From Mucilaginibacter rubeus (GTDB lineage: Bacteria > Bacteroidota > Bacteroidia > Sphingobacteriales > Sphingobacteriaceae), in contig NZ_CP043450.1 in NCBI RefSeq assembly GCF_003286415.2, positions 1,302,001 through 1,366,000 of the forward strand: a stretch of 64,000 nt of DNA. Direction: 5' to 3'. Position 1 is the first letter of the stretch. Each line of letters opens with the position of its first letter. This document shows positions 10,097 to 18,431 of the stretch, one piece after another. The notes beneath the pieces were generated by a model that made no database searches, was not told the origin of the DNA, and worked only from the letters and a program-made list of their open reading frames with translations. The translations under genes and the position numbers were made by a program.

Positions 10097-10831
10097 TTAT
10101 ATATCAAACTTCAATTTTTCCAGGTCTTCCGGCACATCAACGGCATGGGTTTCCAGTTCGGTTTCGGCAACTTTAATGCGGTAGCCGTTATCAATCCAGC
10201 GGAGTTGTTCCAGGCTTTCAGCTTTTTCAAGCGGAGATACAGGCAGCAGGGTAATTTGCTGCAAAACATCGGCACGGTAACCGTAAATGCCAATGTGTTT
10301 ATAAAAAACATGAAATTCGAGCCAGTTTTCGGGTTCCTGACCGCGAATGTGGGGAAGTGTAGCGCGGGAGAAATATATGGCCTCAGATAGCCTATTGATA
10401 ACCACCTTCGGGGAGTTGGTGTTATGCAGCTCCTGTTCGGTGAAGATCCTTTTTACAAGGGTAGCTAACTGGGTGTCCGCATCATCAAAGCAATTGGTTA
10501 GTTTGGTGATCTGTTCGGGATCAATAAAAGGTTCATCGCCCTGAATATTGATGATCACATCATATCCCGGATGTAAGCGGGCAACTTCGGCGCAGCGGTC
10601 GGTGCCACTTTGGTGGTTTGAACCTGTCATCACGGCTACACCGCCAAAACCGGTAACATGTTTAAAAATCCGGTCGTCATCGGTGGCGACAATAACCTCG
10701 CTCAGGCTCCGGCATTTTTTAGCCTGCCCGTACACACGTTGGATCATGGTTTTACCGCCGATATCAACCAATGGTTTACCGGGAAAACGTGATGACGCGT
10801 AACGGGCTGGGATAATGCCTAAGATTTTCAT
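10097..10831 (-). CDS. kdsB: 3-deoxy-manno-octulosonate cytidylyltransferase (CMP-KDO synthetase)
   Basis: This 244-residue enzyme activates KDO with CTP for transfer to lipid A. The nucleotidyltransferase signature GIIPARYASSRFPGKPL is at the N terminus, followed by IINIQGDEPFI and a C-terminal DVPEDLEKL segment typical of KdsB. Length matches the family. It follows the deoxynucleoside kinase by 9 bp and is probably cotranscribed with it, so two CTP/dNTP-linked enzymes share the transcript. No other KDO gene lies close by. Confidence 0.96.
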   Translation of the reverse strand: MKILGIIPARYASSRFPGKPLVDIGGKTMIQRVYGQAKKCRSLSEVIVATDDDRIFKHVTGFGGVAVMTGSNHQSGTDRCAEVARLHPGYDVIINIQGDEPFIDPEQITKLTNCFDDADTQLATLVKRIFTEQELHNTNSPKVVINRLSEAIYFSRATLPHIRGQEPENWLEFHVFYKHIGIYGYRADVLQQITLLPVSPLEKAESLEQLRWIDNGYRIKVAETELETHAVDVPEDLEKLKFDI

Positions 10832-10840
10832 TGCGTGAGT

Positions 10841-11455
10841 CTAAAACAGTCCGTTAATTTCCCTTTCAATCAGGTTCACAATGGTGGCCATATCCTCGGT
10901 ATTGTTGGCAAAATCAAGGTTGTCTTTATCCAGGATCAGTAACTTGCCAAGTTTATAGTTGTTGATCCATTTATCATACTTTTCGTTCAGTTTTGAAAGA
11001 TAATCTAAACGGATACCTATCTCATATTCACGGCCACGGCGTTGGATATTGCTTACCAGGGTAGGCACGGAAGCCTTAAGGTAAACCAACAGATCTGGTG
11101 GTTTAATGAACTCGGTTATATTCTGAAAAATTGATTCGTAGTTTTCGTAATCGCGGGTGGTCATCAGGCCCATATCATGCAGGTTTTCTGCAAAAATGTA
11201 GGCATCTTCATAAATAGTACGGTCCTGGATGATGTTTTGCCCGCCTTTCTGAATATCGATGATCTGGCGGTAACGGCTGTTCAGGAAGTAGATCTGCAGG
11301 TTAAAGCTCCAGCGTTTCATATCGCTGTAAAAATCTTCAAGGTAGGGATTATTGTCTACGGCTTCGTACAATGGGTCCCACCCGTAATTTTTGGCCAGCA
11401 TTTCAGTAAGGGTGGTTTTGCCGGCGCCTATATTTCCTACAATAGCTAAGTGCAT
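10841..11455 (-). CDS. Deoxynucleoside kinase
   Basis: This 204-residue protein of the dCK/dGK/TK2 family phosphorylates deoxynucleosides for dNTP salvage. The P-loop is VGNIGAGKTTL at residues 6-16. The DRS-like motif appears as QDRTIYEDAYIF, and a lid-type RRGREYE follows. Substrate preference (dA/dG versus dC or T) cannot be read from these motifs. The start is set by the P-loop position. It heads a short operon with kdsB. Confidence 0.93.
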   Translation of the reverse strand: MHLAIVGNIGAGKTTLTEMLAKNYGWDPLYEAVDNNPYLEDFYSDMKRWSFNLQIYFLNSRYRQIIDIQKGGQNIIQDRTIYEDAYIFAENLHDMGLMTTRDYENYESIFQNITEFIKPPDLLVYLKASVPTLVSNIQRRGREYEIGIRLDYLSKLNEKYDKWINNYKLGKLLILDKDNLDFANNTEDMATIVNLIEREINGLF

Positions 11456-11462
11456 ATTCTTT

Positions 11463-11569
11463 AGTTCATGGGTTATAGTTCATGGTTCATAGCTGATGTT
11501 TTTGACGAAGAACACCCGCTGTTTTGAAATGAACTCCGACTAATATACACTATGAACTATGAACTATCA
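11463..11569. repeat. Inverted array of AGTTCAT words
   Basis: Left arm 11463-11491 reads as copies of GTTCATGG/GTTATA/GTTCATAG. Right arm 11549-11569 is the complement (CTATGAACTATGAACTATC). It sits between trpS and the kinase gene, where it could fold in the transcript. The same word occurs once after citrate synthase (29762-29790). Confidence 0.65.
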
Positions 11570-11580
11570 AAACCCGCTGT

Positions 11581-12576
11581 TTAAAATTTCCTGAAGCCGA
11601 TGATCTCTCTAACTTCTCTTATTGTTTTTGAAGCGCTTTCGCGGGCTTTATCTGCACCCATTTCTGCTACCTTACGCAGGTAATCAGTATCGGCAGCAAT
11701 AGCGTTGATCCTGTCGCGGATAGGGGCGGTAGCTAACACCATGTCTTCGGCAAGCTCTTTTTTCAGATCGCCGTAACGGATAGCCATTTTGTTATATAAT
11801 TCGTCAAAATGAGCAAGCGTGTCAGGTGTTGATACCACTTTCATCAAGTCGAACAGGTTTTGGATCTCCTGTGGTTTTTGTTGATTTTCAACGGTTGGGC
11901 CGCTGTCGGTTACTGCACGCATTACTTTTTTGCGGATAGCCTCAGGGGTATCACCTAAAAATATAGCGTTGCCTTCGCCTTCTGATTTACCCATTTTTCC
12001 TTTACCATCCAGGCCTGGTATTTTTACCAAGCTTTCGCCAAAGCTAAAAGCATAAGGTTCGGGGAAGTAATCGTTGTTGTATAACCTGTTAAAGCGGTTA
12101 CCAAAAGTACGGGCCATTTCAAGGTGCTGTTCCTGGTCTTTGCCAACAGGAACTTTAGTGGCTTTATGGATAATAATATCGGCGGCCATTAATACGGGGT
12201 AGGTTAACAGGCCGGCATTTACGTTTTCGGGATTAGCGCGTACTTTATCTTTAAAAGATGTAGCGCGTTCCAACTCGCCCATATAAGCGTTCATGTTCAG
12301 GTACAGGTATAATTCTGTAACTTCCGGAACATCCGATTGTACATAAATAGTAGCCTTTTCCGGATCGATACCGGCGGCTAAATATTCTATCAGCACCTGT
12401 TTTACATTGCCGTGTAAATTGGCAGGTGTGGGGTGTGTAGTTAACGAGTGGAGGTCGGCAATAAAGAAAAAGCAGTTGTATTCATGCTGCATTTTTATAA
12501 AGTTTTGCAACGCTCCGTAATAATTTCCTAAGTGTAAGTTTCCGGTCGATCGGATACCACTAACAACAGTCTCCAT
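11581..12576 (-). CDS. trpS: Tryptophanyl-tRNA synthetase
   Basis: This 331-residue class-I synthetase charges tRNA-Trp. The HIGH-type motif is in GNLHLGNYYG at residues 12-21, and the KMSKS loop appears as GKMGKSEGE at about residue 195. Length is normal for the bacterial dimeric enzyme. The start METVVSGIRSTG agrees with the family, which begins just before this segment. It is divergent from plsC with about 37 bp between the starts. Confidence 0.97.
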   Translation of the reverse strand: METVVSGIRSTGNLHLGNYYGALQNFIKMQHEYNCFFFIADLHSLTTHPTPANLHGNVKQVLIEYLAAGIDPEKATIYVQSDVPEVTELYLYLNMNAYMGELERATSFKDKVRANPENVNAGLLTYPVLMAADIIIHKATKVPVGKDQEQHLEMARTFGNRFNRLYNNDYFPEPYAFSFGESLVKIPGLDGKGKMGKSEGEGNAIFLGDTPEAIRKKVMRAVTDSGPTVENQQKPQEIQNLFDLMKVVSTPDTLAHFDELYNKMAIRYGDLKKELAEDMVLATAPIRDRINAIAADTDYLRKVAEMGADKARESASKTIREVREIIGFRKF

Positions 12577-12613
12577 AGTGTGGCGAAAGTAAGGAATTTT
12601 TCTATTTTTGGTG

Positions 12614-13369
12614 ATGATGAAAATGATATTGAGAAAAGTGCACGTATACCTTTACGTTATAAGTGTAGCCCTTGGTTACTTTATACTGTGGCCTTTTTTT
12701 TATTATTTTTCGCGTAAACCCGAACGCTACAGTACACTTAATTCATTTAGAAGGATCTGGGGATTAGTTAGTTCGGCTTTTGTGGGCATTTTTTACCGCT
12801 TTGAGTATGAGCAGCCGATAGATTGGAGCAAGCCATACATCATTTGCCCCAACCATACCTCAAACCTTGATATTTCGGCAATGTGTATACTGATTAAAAG
12901 CAATTGTTGTTTCATGGGGAAACAGGAGCTTGAGGAAGGGCTTGTTACCGGTCTTTTTTTTCGCACGGTAGATATTCCGGTTAACAGGGACAGCAAAATG
13001 TCGTCGTTCCGTGCATTTAAAAAGGCATCCGAGAAATTGCAGGAAGGTATATCGCTTATTATTTTTCCTGAAGGAGGTATCTCTGACCATTATCCGCCGC
13101 AACTTGGATCGTTTAAAAATGGGCCTTTCAGGTTGGCTATTGAATTAAAAATACCCATCATCCCGGTAGCATCCGCAAATACATGGCAAATACTTTGGGA
13201 TACAGGCACCAAACACGGCAGTAGGCCAGGGTTGTGTAAATTTAAAGTCCATAAACCTATCGAAACCGCTCATATGAATATTGATGATGCTGATGCCTTA
13301 CGCGATAGGGTATTTGATGTCATGAATCATGATTTAAGATTTGAAGGTGCTGTTTCTACTTTTGCTTAA
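12614..13369 (+). CDS. plsC: 1-acyl-sn-glycerol-3-phosphate acyltransferase
   Basis: This PlsC-family enzyme of about 250 residues acylates lysophosphatidic acid at the inner membrane. A hydrophobic anchor (VYLYVISVALGYFILWPFF) opens the protein. The catalytic HX4D motif is CPNHTSNLD and the acceptor-binding block is FPEGGIS. Several start codons lie close together (TTG 12608, GTG 12611, ATG 12614 and 12617); ATG 12614 is chosen because ATG is favoured and the family begins close to the anchor. Directly after the stop lies the decayed tail of a second copy. Confidence 0.94.
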   Translation: MMKMILRKVHVYLYVISVALGYFILWPFFYYFSRKPERYSTLNSFRRIWGLVSSAFVGIFYRFEYEQPIDWSKPYIICPNHTSNLDISAMCILIKSNCCFMGKQELEEGLVTGLFFRTVDIPVNRDSKMSSFRAFKKASEKLQEGISLIIFPEGGISDHYPPQLGSFKNGPFRLAIELKIPIIPVASANTWQILWDTGTKHGSRPGLCKFKVHKPIETAHMNIDDADALRDRVFDVMNHDLRFEGAVSTFA

Positions 13370-13379
13370 TCAATTATAT

Positions 13380-13511
13380 GGTAGCAGACCGGGAATTTGT
13401 AATATATTTGTGCATAAACCCATTGAAACGGCCCATTTAACTTTAGATGATGCCAACGCTTTGCGCTATGGGGTTTACGCTATTATAAAACAAAAATTAC
13501 AACAGGCATGA
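13380..13511 (+). pseudogene. Remnant of a second plsC (last ~43 codons)
   Basis: Read in the frame beginning GGT at 13380, this stretch encodes GSRPGICNIFVHKPIETAH and then an LTLDDANALR segment. That matches the C terminus of the plsC just upstream (GSRPGLCKFKVHKPIETAH, NIDDADALR) residue for residue over about 30 positions. There is no start codon and no catalytic part. Its TGA (13509-13511) overlaps the ATG of gatC, as in a translationally coupled gene pair. This suggests tandem plsC copies in which most of the second was deleted. Confidence 0.85.
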
Positions 13512-13798
13512 CCATTGATAAAGAAACCGTTGAAAAAGTAGCCCACCTGGCCCGCCTTGAACTTACCGAAGCCGAAGTAGAGGATACCATGAAAGATATG
13601 AGCAAGATACTTGATTTTATGGCTAAACTAAACGAGGTAGATACAACAGGTGTTGAGCCGCTGGTTTACATGACTACCGGTGCCAACGTACTGCGTGAGG
13701 ACGTGGTGAAACAACAAATTACTCACGAAGAAGCCCTGGAAAATGCCCCTAAACATGATGAGGACTACTTTTTAGTAGCCAAAGTGATTGAAAAGTAA
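13508..13798 (+). CDS. gatC: Aspartyl/glutamyl-tRNA amidotransferase subunit C
   Basis: This 96-residue GatC subunit stabilises the GatCAB complex that amidates mischarged Glu-tRNA-Gln or Asp-tRNA-Asn. The family pattern VEKVAHLARLELTEAEVE is at residues 8-25, followed by MSKILDFMAKLNEVDTTGVE and a C-terminal FLVAKVIE. The length is normal. gatA and gatB are not next to it. The start ATG overlaps the stop of the plsC remnant (ATGA), a trace of older coupling. Confidence 0.96.
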   Translation: MTIDKETVEKVAHLARLELTEAEVEDTMKDMSKILDFMAKLNEVDTTGVEPLVYMTTGANVLREDVVKQQITHEEALENAPKHDEDYFLVAKVIEK

Positions 13799-13804
13799 GT
13801 TCGA

Positions 13805-13876
13805 AGTTTTAAGCCGGGAGTCTTAAGTCTGGTAATAAAAAATAACTTTTGACTAAAAACTTAAGACTTTCGACTT
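13805..13876. repeat. Inverted CTTAAGACT-type words
   Basis: AGTCTTAAGTCT near 13819 and ACTTAAGACTTTCGACTTT near 13859-13877 are inverted copies around an AT-rich spacer between gatC and the ABC ATPase. The same word family occurs after clpP. Confidence 0.55.
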
Positions 13877-13926
13877 TAACGCTGTAACATTAGGTACCCA
13901 TGTGCAGTCCAAACAAAAAATAATTC

Positions 13927-14667
13927 ATGGAGCCAACAAATACTGCCAAACCGTTAATAACAATAAAAGATATCGGGCGTAAATACGTAATAGGTGCCGA
14001 GGTGATCCACGCGCTTAAATCTGTTTCGCTATCTATTAACAAAGGCGAGTTTGTTGCTTTGATGGGCCCATCTGGTTCGGGTAAATCAACTCTCATGAAT
14101 ATTTTAGGCTGCCTGGATACGCCAACCAAGGGGCAATATATCCTAAATGGGATAGATGTAAGCCACATGACCGATAGTCAGCTTGCCGAGGTTCGTAACT
14201 CGGAGATTGGATTCGTATTTCAGACATTTAACCTTTTACCGCGTAATACAGCATTGGATAATGTGGCCTTGCCGCTAATCTACGCCGGTATTAGTAAAGA
14301 GAAGCGTATGGAACGTGCCGGTAACGCTTTGAAAAACGTAGGGCTCGGCCATCGTATGGATCACAAACCTAACGAGCTTTCTGGCGGGCAAAGGCAGCGT
14401 GTAGCTGTGGCAAGGGCGCTTATTAATGATCCTTCCATTATCCTGGCCGATGAGCCGACAGGTAATCTTGATACCAAAACTTCTATCGAGATCATGGGCC
14501 TTATTGAAGATATCCACGCGAAAGGCAATACCATTATCCTGGTAACGCACGAAGAAGATATTGCCCTGCATGCCCACCGCATAGTACGTATGCGCGACGG
14601 ATTGATTGAGAACGACTACGTTAATACAAACGTTCAGACTGTTGACCGCAGGGTAGAGGAGGTGTAG
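13927..14667 (+). CDS. ABC transporter ATP-binding protein, MacB/LolD type
   Basis: This 246-residue ATPase belongs to the MacB/LolD/FtsE group that powers FtsX-like permeases. Walker A is [10 protein letters not shown] (about residues 47-56), the signature is [15 protein letters not shown], Walker B is [12 protein letters not shown] and the H-loop is VTHEED. No permease is adjacent; the closest FtsX/MacB-like permease in the window is at 23118, about 8.5 kb away, so pairing is only a guess. The substrate is unknown. The gene ends with a C5/G5 hairpin immediately after the stop. Confidence 0.94.
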   Translation: MEPTNTAKPLITIKDIGRKYVIGAEVIHALKSVSLSINKGEFVALMGPSGSGKSTLMNILGCLDTPTKGQYILNGIDVSHMTDSQLAEVRNSEIGFVFQTFNLLPRNTALDNVALPLIYAGISKEKRMERAGNALKNVGLGHRMDHKPNELSGGQRQRVAVARALINDPSIILADEPTGNLDTKTSIEIMGLIEDIHAKGNTIILVTHEEDIALHAHRIVRMRDGLIENDYVNTNVQTVDRRVEEV

Positions 14668-14668
14668 G

Positions 14669-14694
14669 CCCCCAACCACCTAAAGGGGGAGTTT
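14669..14694 (+). terminator. CCCCC...TAAAGGGGG hairpin after the ABC ATPase
   Basis: CCCCC (14669-14673) and GGGGG (14685-14689) enclose AACCACCTAAA and are followed by AGTTTTA. It resembles the hairpin at 626-637, including the CTAAAGGGG side. A short or read-through terminator is likely because the next gene begins within 10 bp. Confidence 0.5.
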
Positions 14695-14701
14695 TATACG
14701 T

Positions 14702-15538
14702 GTGAATTTAACCTGTTGCACCGTGAAACAATTACAAACAGGCAGCTTTTACGGACAAACCAATCAGACAACTCATTTACAGGGTATCACCATTACTGAT
14801 ACCGAATACACCCTCGATAAGGTAGACTGGCATTATCATGAAAATGCCTACTTCACTTTTATCTTGGCCGGTAATGTTATTGAAGGCAATAAGAAAGAAG
14901 TTTATCATTGCCTTGCAGGCAGTTTGTTATTTCACAACTGGCATGATCCTCATTACAACATCAAACCTAAAGGCTTTACCCGCGGCTTTCATATCGAATT
15001 GCAAAAACACTGGTTTGACAGTCTGGAGCTTAAGCAAGATAAACTGGAAGGCAGCTTTGCCGTTCATGATCCGGATGCTAAATTTCTTTTATACCGCATC
15101 TTTAAAGAATCAAAGATTGGTGATGAGCTGACCGCTATTGCAGTTGAGTCGTTATTACTGCAAACGCTCCATAAAATGGAGCTGAGCAACATGAGTTCAT
15201 CACGCCTTGTGCCATCATGGGTTAGCAGGCTGAAAGAGTTACTGGCCGATGATCCTGCCTACAAATATACGCTTACCGGACTTTCAGAACTGCTACAGTT
15301 GCATCCTGTTCATTTATCCCGCGATTTTTCAAAGTATTTCAACTGTACTATGGGCGAATATATTCGTAAGCTCCGGGTCGAAAAATCGTTCGCGTTACTG
15401 GCCAATGAGGAATTATCCTTAACAGATATAGCATTTGCCTGTGGTTTTGCCGATCAAAGTCACTTTTTACGTTGTTTCAGGGAGTTTAGCGGGAGTAATC
15501 CATCGGCATATCGTAAGCTTTTATTGAGGGCATGTTAA
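14702..15538 (+). CDS. AraC family transcriptional regulator
   Basis: This 278-residue protein has an N-terminal cupin-like ligand domain (about residues 25-110, with WHYHENAYFTFILAG and HNWHDPHYN). An AraC-type double helix-turn-helix follows at about 185-278, including LSLTDIAFACGFADQSHF and FREFSGSNPSAYRK. Two GTG codons (14702 and 14723) are possible starts; both leave the cupin intact. The serine hydrolase gene lies 60 bp downstream on the same strand and may be its target. The effector is unknown. Confidence 0.9.
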   Translation: MNLTCCTVKQLQTGSFYGQTNQTTHLQGITITDTEYTLDKVDWHYHENAYFTFILAGNVIEGNKKEVYHCLAGSLLFHNWHDPHYNIKPKGFTRGFHIELQKHWFDSLELKQDKLEGSFAVHDPDAKFLLYRIFKESKIGDELTAIAVESLLLQTLHKMELSNMSSSRLVPSWVSRLKELLADDPAYKYTLTGLSELLQLHPVHLSRDFSKYFNCTMGEYIRKLRVEKSFALLANEELSLTDIAFACGFADQSHFLRCFREFSGSNPSAYRKLLLRAC

Positions 15539-15597
15539 TCCTGTTCTATTTTTAATTGGTTGATTGAGGCAGATTTGTAAAATCTAAACAAATAAAA

Positions 15598-17247
15598 ATG
15601 AAACGTTATTTACTTACCCTCCTTATTATAATCGATACTACCTGCAAAATCTTTGCACAACCCGGTAATATCATCCAACAGGAGCCAATTACATCGGCCC
15701 TACAAAAAGCCAATATAGGTAAAGTGGTTTTTGAGGCAGATACTATTCCGCTTGAAGGGTTGAAAGCAACCGATCTGTTAACAAACTATCAGGCCAGGCC
15801 TGCCAATAATTTGTACATGCGCCTTTTGCTGGCCAACTCGCTAACCAATTATCAGCATATTTTACAGCCATCGGCAAGTGTTGAGCAGCTGAATCAGGGT
15901 AATTTTCAGTTTACTTTTTATGTAGATGGCAGGCAGGTTTACCAGGAAAACCTGCACAAGGGAGCCAACTTGCCCATTGTGAAAAATACGAAGACCACCA
16001 TTTTTGTTCCGCTTATCAGTAACCGGGGCGAGGATTCATGGGGACGATCTTTATGGGGGCGGTTCATAAACCATGGCGGAGATGACGCGCTTACAACCGG
16101 GATTCACCAACTTAAAATAGAGGTGCGGCCTTATATTGCTGTGCCCGATTTAAAAGTTGGCGAGCTGATAGCACAGGGCGGGATAAGCTTTACTGTTCCG
16201 GCAATTGATCCGAAGGATGCCCAACTACAGTCTATAAAGCCAGGCAGTGGCTGGCCGGTATCAAATGAGGCTTTCGATAAAAAGAAGATCATGGATATGA
16301 ACGCCATGATTGCGGGCAACAGGTTTAAACAGATCACCAGTGTGGTTGTGATCAAAAACGGTAAGTTGCTTATAGAGGAGTATTTTAACGGCAGCGCGCG
16401 CGATTCATTACACAATCCTCGTTCGGTAGGTAAAACTTTTGCGTCGGCTGTAATGGGCATAGCTATTCATGATAGCTATATTAAAAGCGTTGATCAAACT
16501 CTAAAGGAGTTTTATAATTTGAAGAAATTCAACAATTATTCGGCTCAAAAAGATAATGTAACGCTCAAGAGCCTGCTTACCATGAGTTCAGTTTTTGATG
16601 CTGATGATGATAAAAGCGATTCGCCCGGAAACGAGAATAATATGTATCCTACTGACGACTGGGTGAAATTTGCGCTTGACCTTAAAACAGACAGCAGCAA
16701 AGTAGCTGGTAAGCAATGGAATTATTTTACAGCAGGCGTAGTTGTATTGGGCGATATCCTCAATAAATCGGTACCTGGGGGATTGGATAAATATTCGGCC
16801 GACAAGCTTTTTAAGCCTCTTGGCATAACAAATTATCGTTGGCAATACACCCCGAAAAATGTCCCTAATACTGCGGGCGGTCTGCAAATGCGCTCGCTTG
16901 ATTACGCCAGGTTTGGTCAGTTGTATAAAAACGGTGGATTATGGAACGGTAAACAGGTTTTACCCCAAAGTTGGGTGAAGGATTCATTTACCCAACACCT
17001 CACTTTGCCTAAAGATGTGGTAGGCGAGGGCTTTTACGGCTATCTCTTCTGGAATAAAACCTATACGGTAAATGGCAAGGCATACGAAACTTATTATTGC
17101 TCAGGTAACGGCGGCAACAAAATCTTTGTTTTTACCGATCAGCCGCTGGTGGTTATCATAACTGCCGAGGCCTACAATACACCTTACGCGCACCCGCAGG
17201 TTGATAAAATGATGCGTGATTATATTTTACCGGCAGTGTTGAAATAA
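15598..17247 (+). CDS. Secreted serine hydrolase, class C beta-lactamase family
   Basis: The 549-residue protein has an N-terminal signal peptide (MKRYLLTLLIIIDTTCKIFA). An extra N-terminal region of about 200 residues without a recognised domain follows. The class C beta-lactamase/penicillin-binding fold runs from about 225 to 549. The catalytic SxxK is Ser276-Val-Gly-Lys279. YFTAG is the tyrosine motif candidate and SGNGGN stands at the third motif position. Relatives include esterases, D-aminopeptidases and carboxypeptidases, so beta-lactam hydrolysis should not be assumed. It follows an AraC regulator on the same strand. Confidence 0.88.
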   Translation: MKRYLLTLLIIIDTTCKIFAQPGNIIQQEPITSALQKANIGKVVFEADTIPLEGLKATDLLTNYQARPANNLYMRLLLANSLTNYQHILQPSASVEQLNQGNFQFTFYVDGRQVYQENLHKGANLPIVKNTKTTIFVPLISNRGEDSWGRSLWGRFINHGGDDALTTGIHQLKIEVRPYIAVPDLKVGELIAQGGISFTVPAIDPKDAQLQSIKPGSGWPVSNEAFDKKKIMDMNAMIAGNRFKQITSVVVIKNGKLLIEEYFNGSARDSLHNPRSVGKTFASAVMGIAIHDSYIKSVDQTLKEFYNLKKFNNYSAQKDNVTLKSLLTMSSVFDADDDKSDSPGNENNMYPTDDWVKFALDLKTDSSKVAGKQWNYFTAGVVVLGDILNKSVPGGLDKYSADKLFKPLGITNYRWQYTPKNVPNTAGGLQMRSLDYARFGQLYKNGGLWNGKQVLPQSWVKDSFTQHLTLPKDVVGEGFYGYLFWNKTYTVNGKAYETYYCSGNGGNKIFVFTDQPLVVIITAEAYNTPYAHPQVDKMMRDYILPAVLK

Positions 17248-17253
17248 TTGATA

Positions 17254-17328
17254 TAGAGACGCATCACATGCGTCTATGAATATGCCGGTCGATACCTTAT
17301 TACAATGAGACGCATGTGATGCGTCTAC
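17254..17328. repeat. Pair of mutually inverted 19-bp palindromes
   Basis: AGACGCATCACATGCGTCT (17257-17275) and its exact reverse complement (17308-17326) each form a hairpin (8-bp arms, 3-nt loop), and the two can also pair with one another. They stand between convergent genes and could act as a terminator or REP-like site. Confidence 0.75.
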
Positions 17329-17337
17329 ACTTTATGC

Positions 17338-17745
17338 TTATTCAATTTTTAAGCGGAATATCAAATTATTTCTTCGGCAATCGAAATAATAAAAAACAAG
17401 ATTCTTAAGATGATAATAACTCTTAGTCGCTATGATATAATTTAAGTAAACTTTTAACGGTTCGGTTGCTCCTACAGTAGTTAAGAAGATCTTTTTTCCA
17501 TTACCACTTAAAATATATAACCCCTTGTTACCATCATAACAAGGGGTGTCGTTGCCGTATTCAACTGTCAATATATCAGAGTCTTTTATGTCTTGCTTCT
17601 TGATAGTAATCGGCGCCTTGTCAAAGGCGGTATATTCTGCTATTGTTTTATCGTTGTATTTTACATGCCAATAATCAATAGTATCGGCTTTTGAATAAAT
17701 GTTAGTATTGATGGCAGTAGCCAATATAAGGGTGAATAAGTTCAT
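17338..17745 (-). CDS. Small secreted protein of unknown function
   Basis: From the ATG at 17745 the protein has 135 residues. It begins with a signal-peptide-like stretch (MNLFTLILATAINTNIYSKA). The rest has alternating strands (TIDYWHVKYNDKTIAEY, KKIFLTTVGATEPLKVYL) but no domain I recognise. A longer frame to 17835 exists but overlaps the gene upstream by 80 bp and lacks a signal peptide, so the shorter start is preferred. The upstream gene ends 7 bp before this ATG, which suggests one operon. Confidence 0.65.
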   Translation of the reverse strand: MNLFTLILATAINTNIYSKADTIDYWHVKYNDKTIAEYTAFDKAPITIKKQDIKDSDILTVEYGNDTPCYDGNKGLYILSGNGKKIFLTTVGATEPLKVYLNYIIATKSYYHLKNLVFYYFDCRRNNLIFRLKIE

Positions 17746-17752
17746 AGCTGCT

Positions 17753-18364
17753 TTAATCGCAGGTGGTACACAACCTTGAAACAAACTCCGCCAAATGCAT
17801 GGCTTTTTCGGCACCTCTGGCTTGGGTGTTGCCAATGATCAGGGTATGTTCAACTATCTCAATTACAAAATCATCCAAACGGATATCCATTACTACGTTG
17901 CGGAAATTACGATCGGCTCCGGATGCTGCTTTTTGACGGTCGCTTACCAACATGTAAAACGTATCGCTGAATGCTTTGTCTTCGGCAAAATCAAGCTCAA
18001 CGGGGTGGATGAGTTCTTTAATTTTGTCAACAAGCGTTTCGCGCCTGATGAGTACCTTTCCAAAATCGTGTTTTAAGTAGGCCAGCGCCCAAATGTGATG
18101 TTCGGTAGTGATAGCTTTACCGTGGTCGGCATGTTTAGGTGTGGCCTCCGTAAAAAGTATGTAACTATCGTTGTTTTTATTTTTTACAGCATATGAGCCG
18201 CTCAGGCTTACATCGCTGTAATTTTTAAATACGCTGAACTGTTCTAAATGAAAATCGATATGTCCGGTTTGCTCAATCCTGAACCTTTGCTGAAGCGTTT
18301 CAAGTATAGCATTTATATCCGTTACCGGTGTTGCAATTTGTGTTGTATCAAGGGAAGCTGACAC
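17753..18364 (-). CDS. Conserved-looking cytosolic protein of unknown function
   Basis: This 203-residue protein is probably soluble, with no signal or transmembrane segment. It has a mixed alpha/beta composition with clear hydrophobic strands (DSYILFTEAT, HHIWALAYLKHDFGKVLI, VVMDIRLDDFVIEIVEHTLIIG). I do not recognise a family. It lies directly upstream of a small secreted protein on the same strand. A perfect GTGTTAA-TGA-TTAACAC palindrome 15 bp before its start codon may be an operator. Confidence 0.7.
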   Translation of the reverse strand: MSASLDTTQIATPVTDINAILETLQQRFRIEQTGHIDFHLEQFSVFKNYSDVSLSGSYAVKNKNNDSYILFTEATPKHADHGKAITTEHHIWALAYLKHDFGKVLIRRETLVDKIKELIHPVELDFAEDKAFSDTFYMLVSDRQKAASGADRNFRNVVMDIRLDDFVIEIVEHTLIIGNTQARGAEKAMHLAEFVSRLCTTCD

Positions 18365-18378
18365 TTTTATAAAGTTTA

Positions 18379-18395
18379 GTGTTAATGATTAACAC
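18379..18395. promoter_or_regulatory. 17-bp palindrome, possible operator
   Basis: GTGTTAATGATTAACAC has perfect 7-bp arms around TGA and lies just upstream of the gene at 17753-18364 (minus). There is no T tail, so an operator is more likely than a terminator. Confidence 0.4.
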
Positions 18396-18431
18396 AATAA
18401 TAACTTTTTCGCAACAAAATTCAAAAAGTGA

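Noticed and set aside
15598..17247. Naming the serine hydrolase a beta-lactamase resistance gene
   Set aside because: Only the shared fold and SxxK motif are visible. Many relatives are esterases or peptidases, so a resistance role is not supported.
17746..17835. Longer N terminus for the small secreted protein at 17338
   Set aside because: It overlaps the upstream gene by 80 bp and hides the signal peptide.
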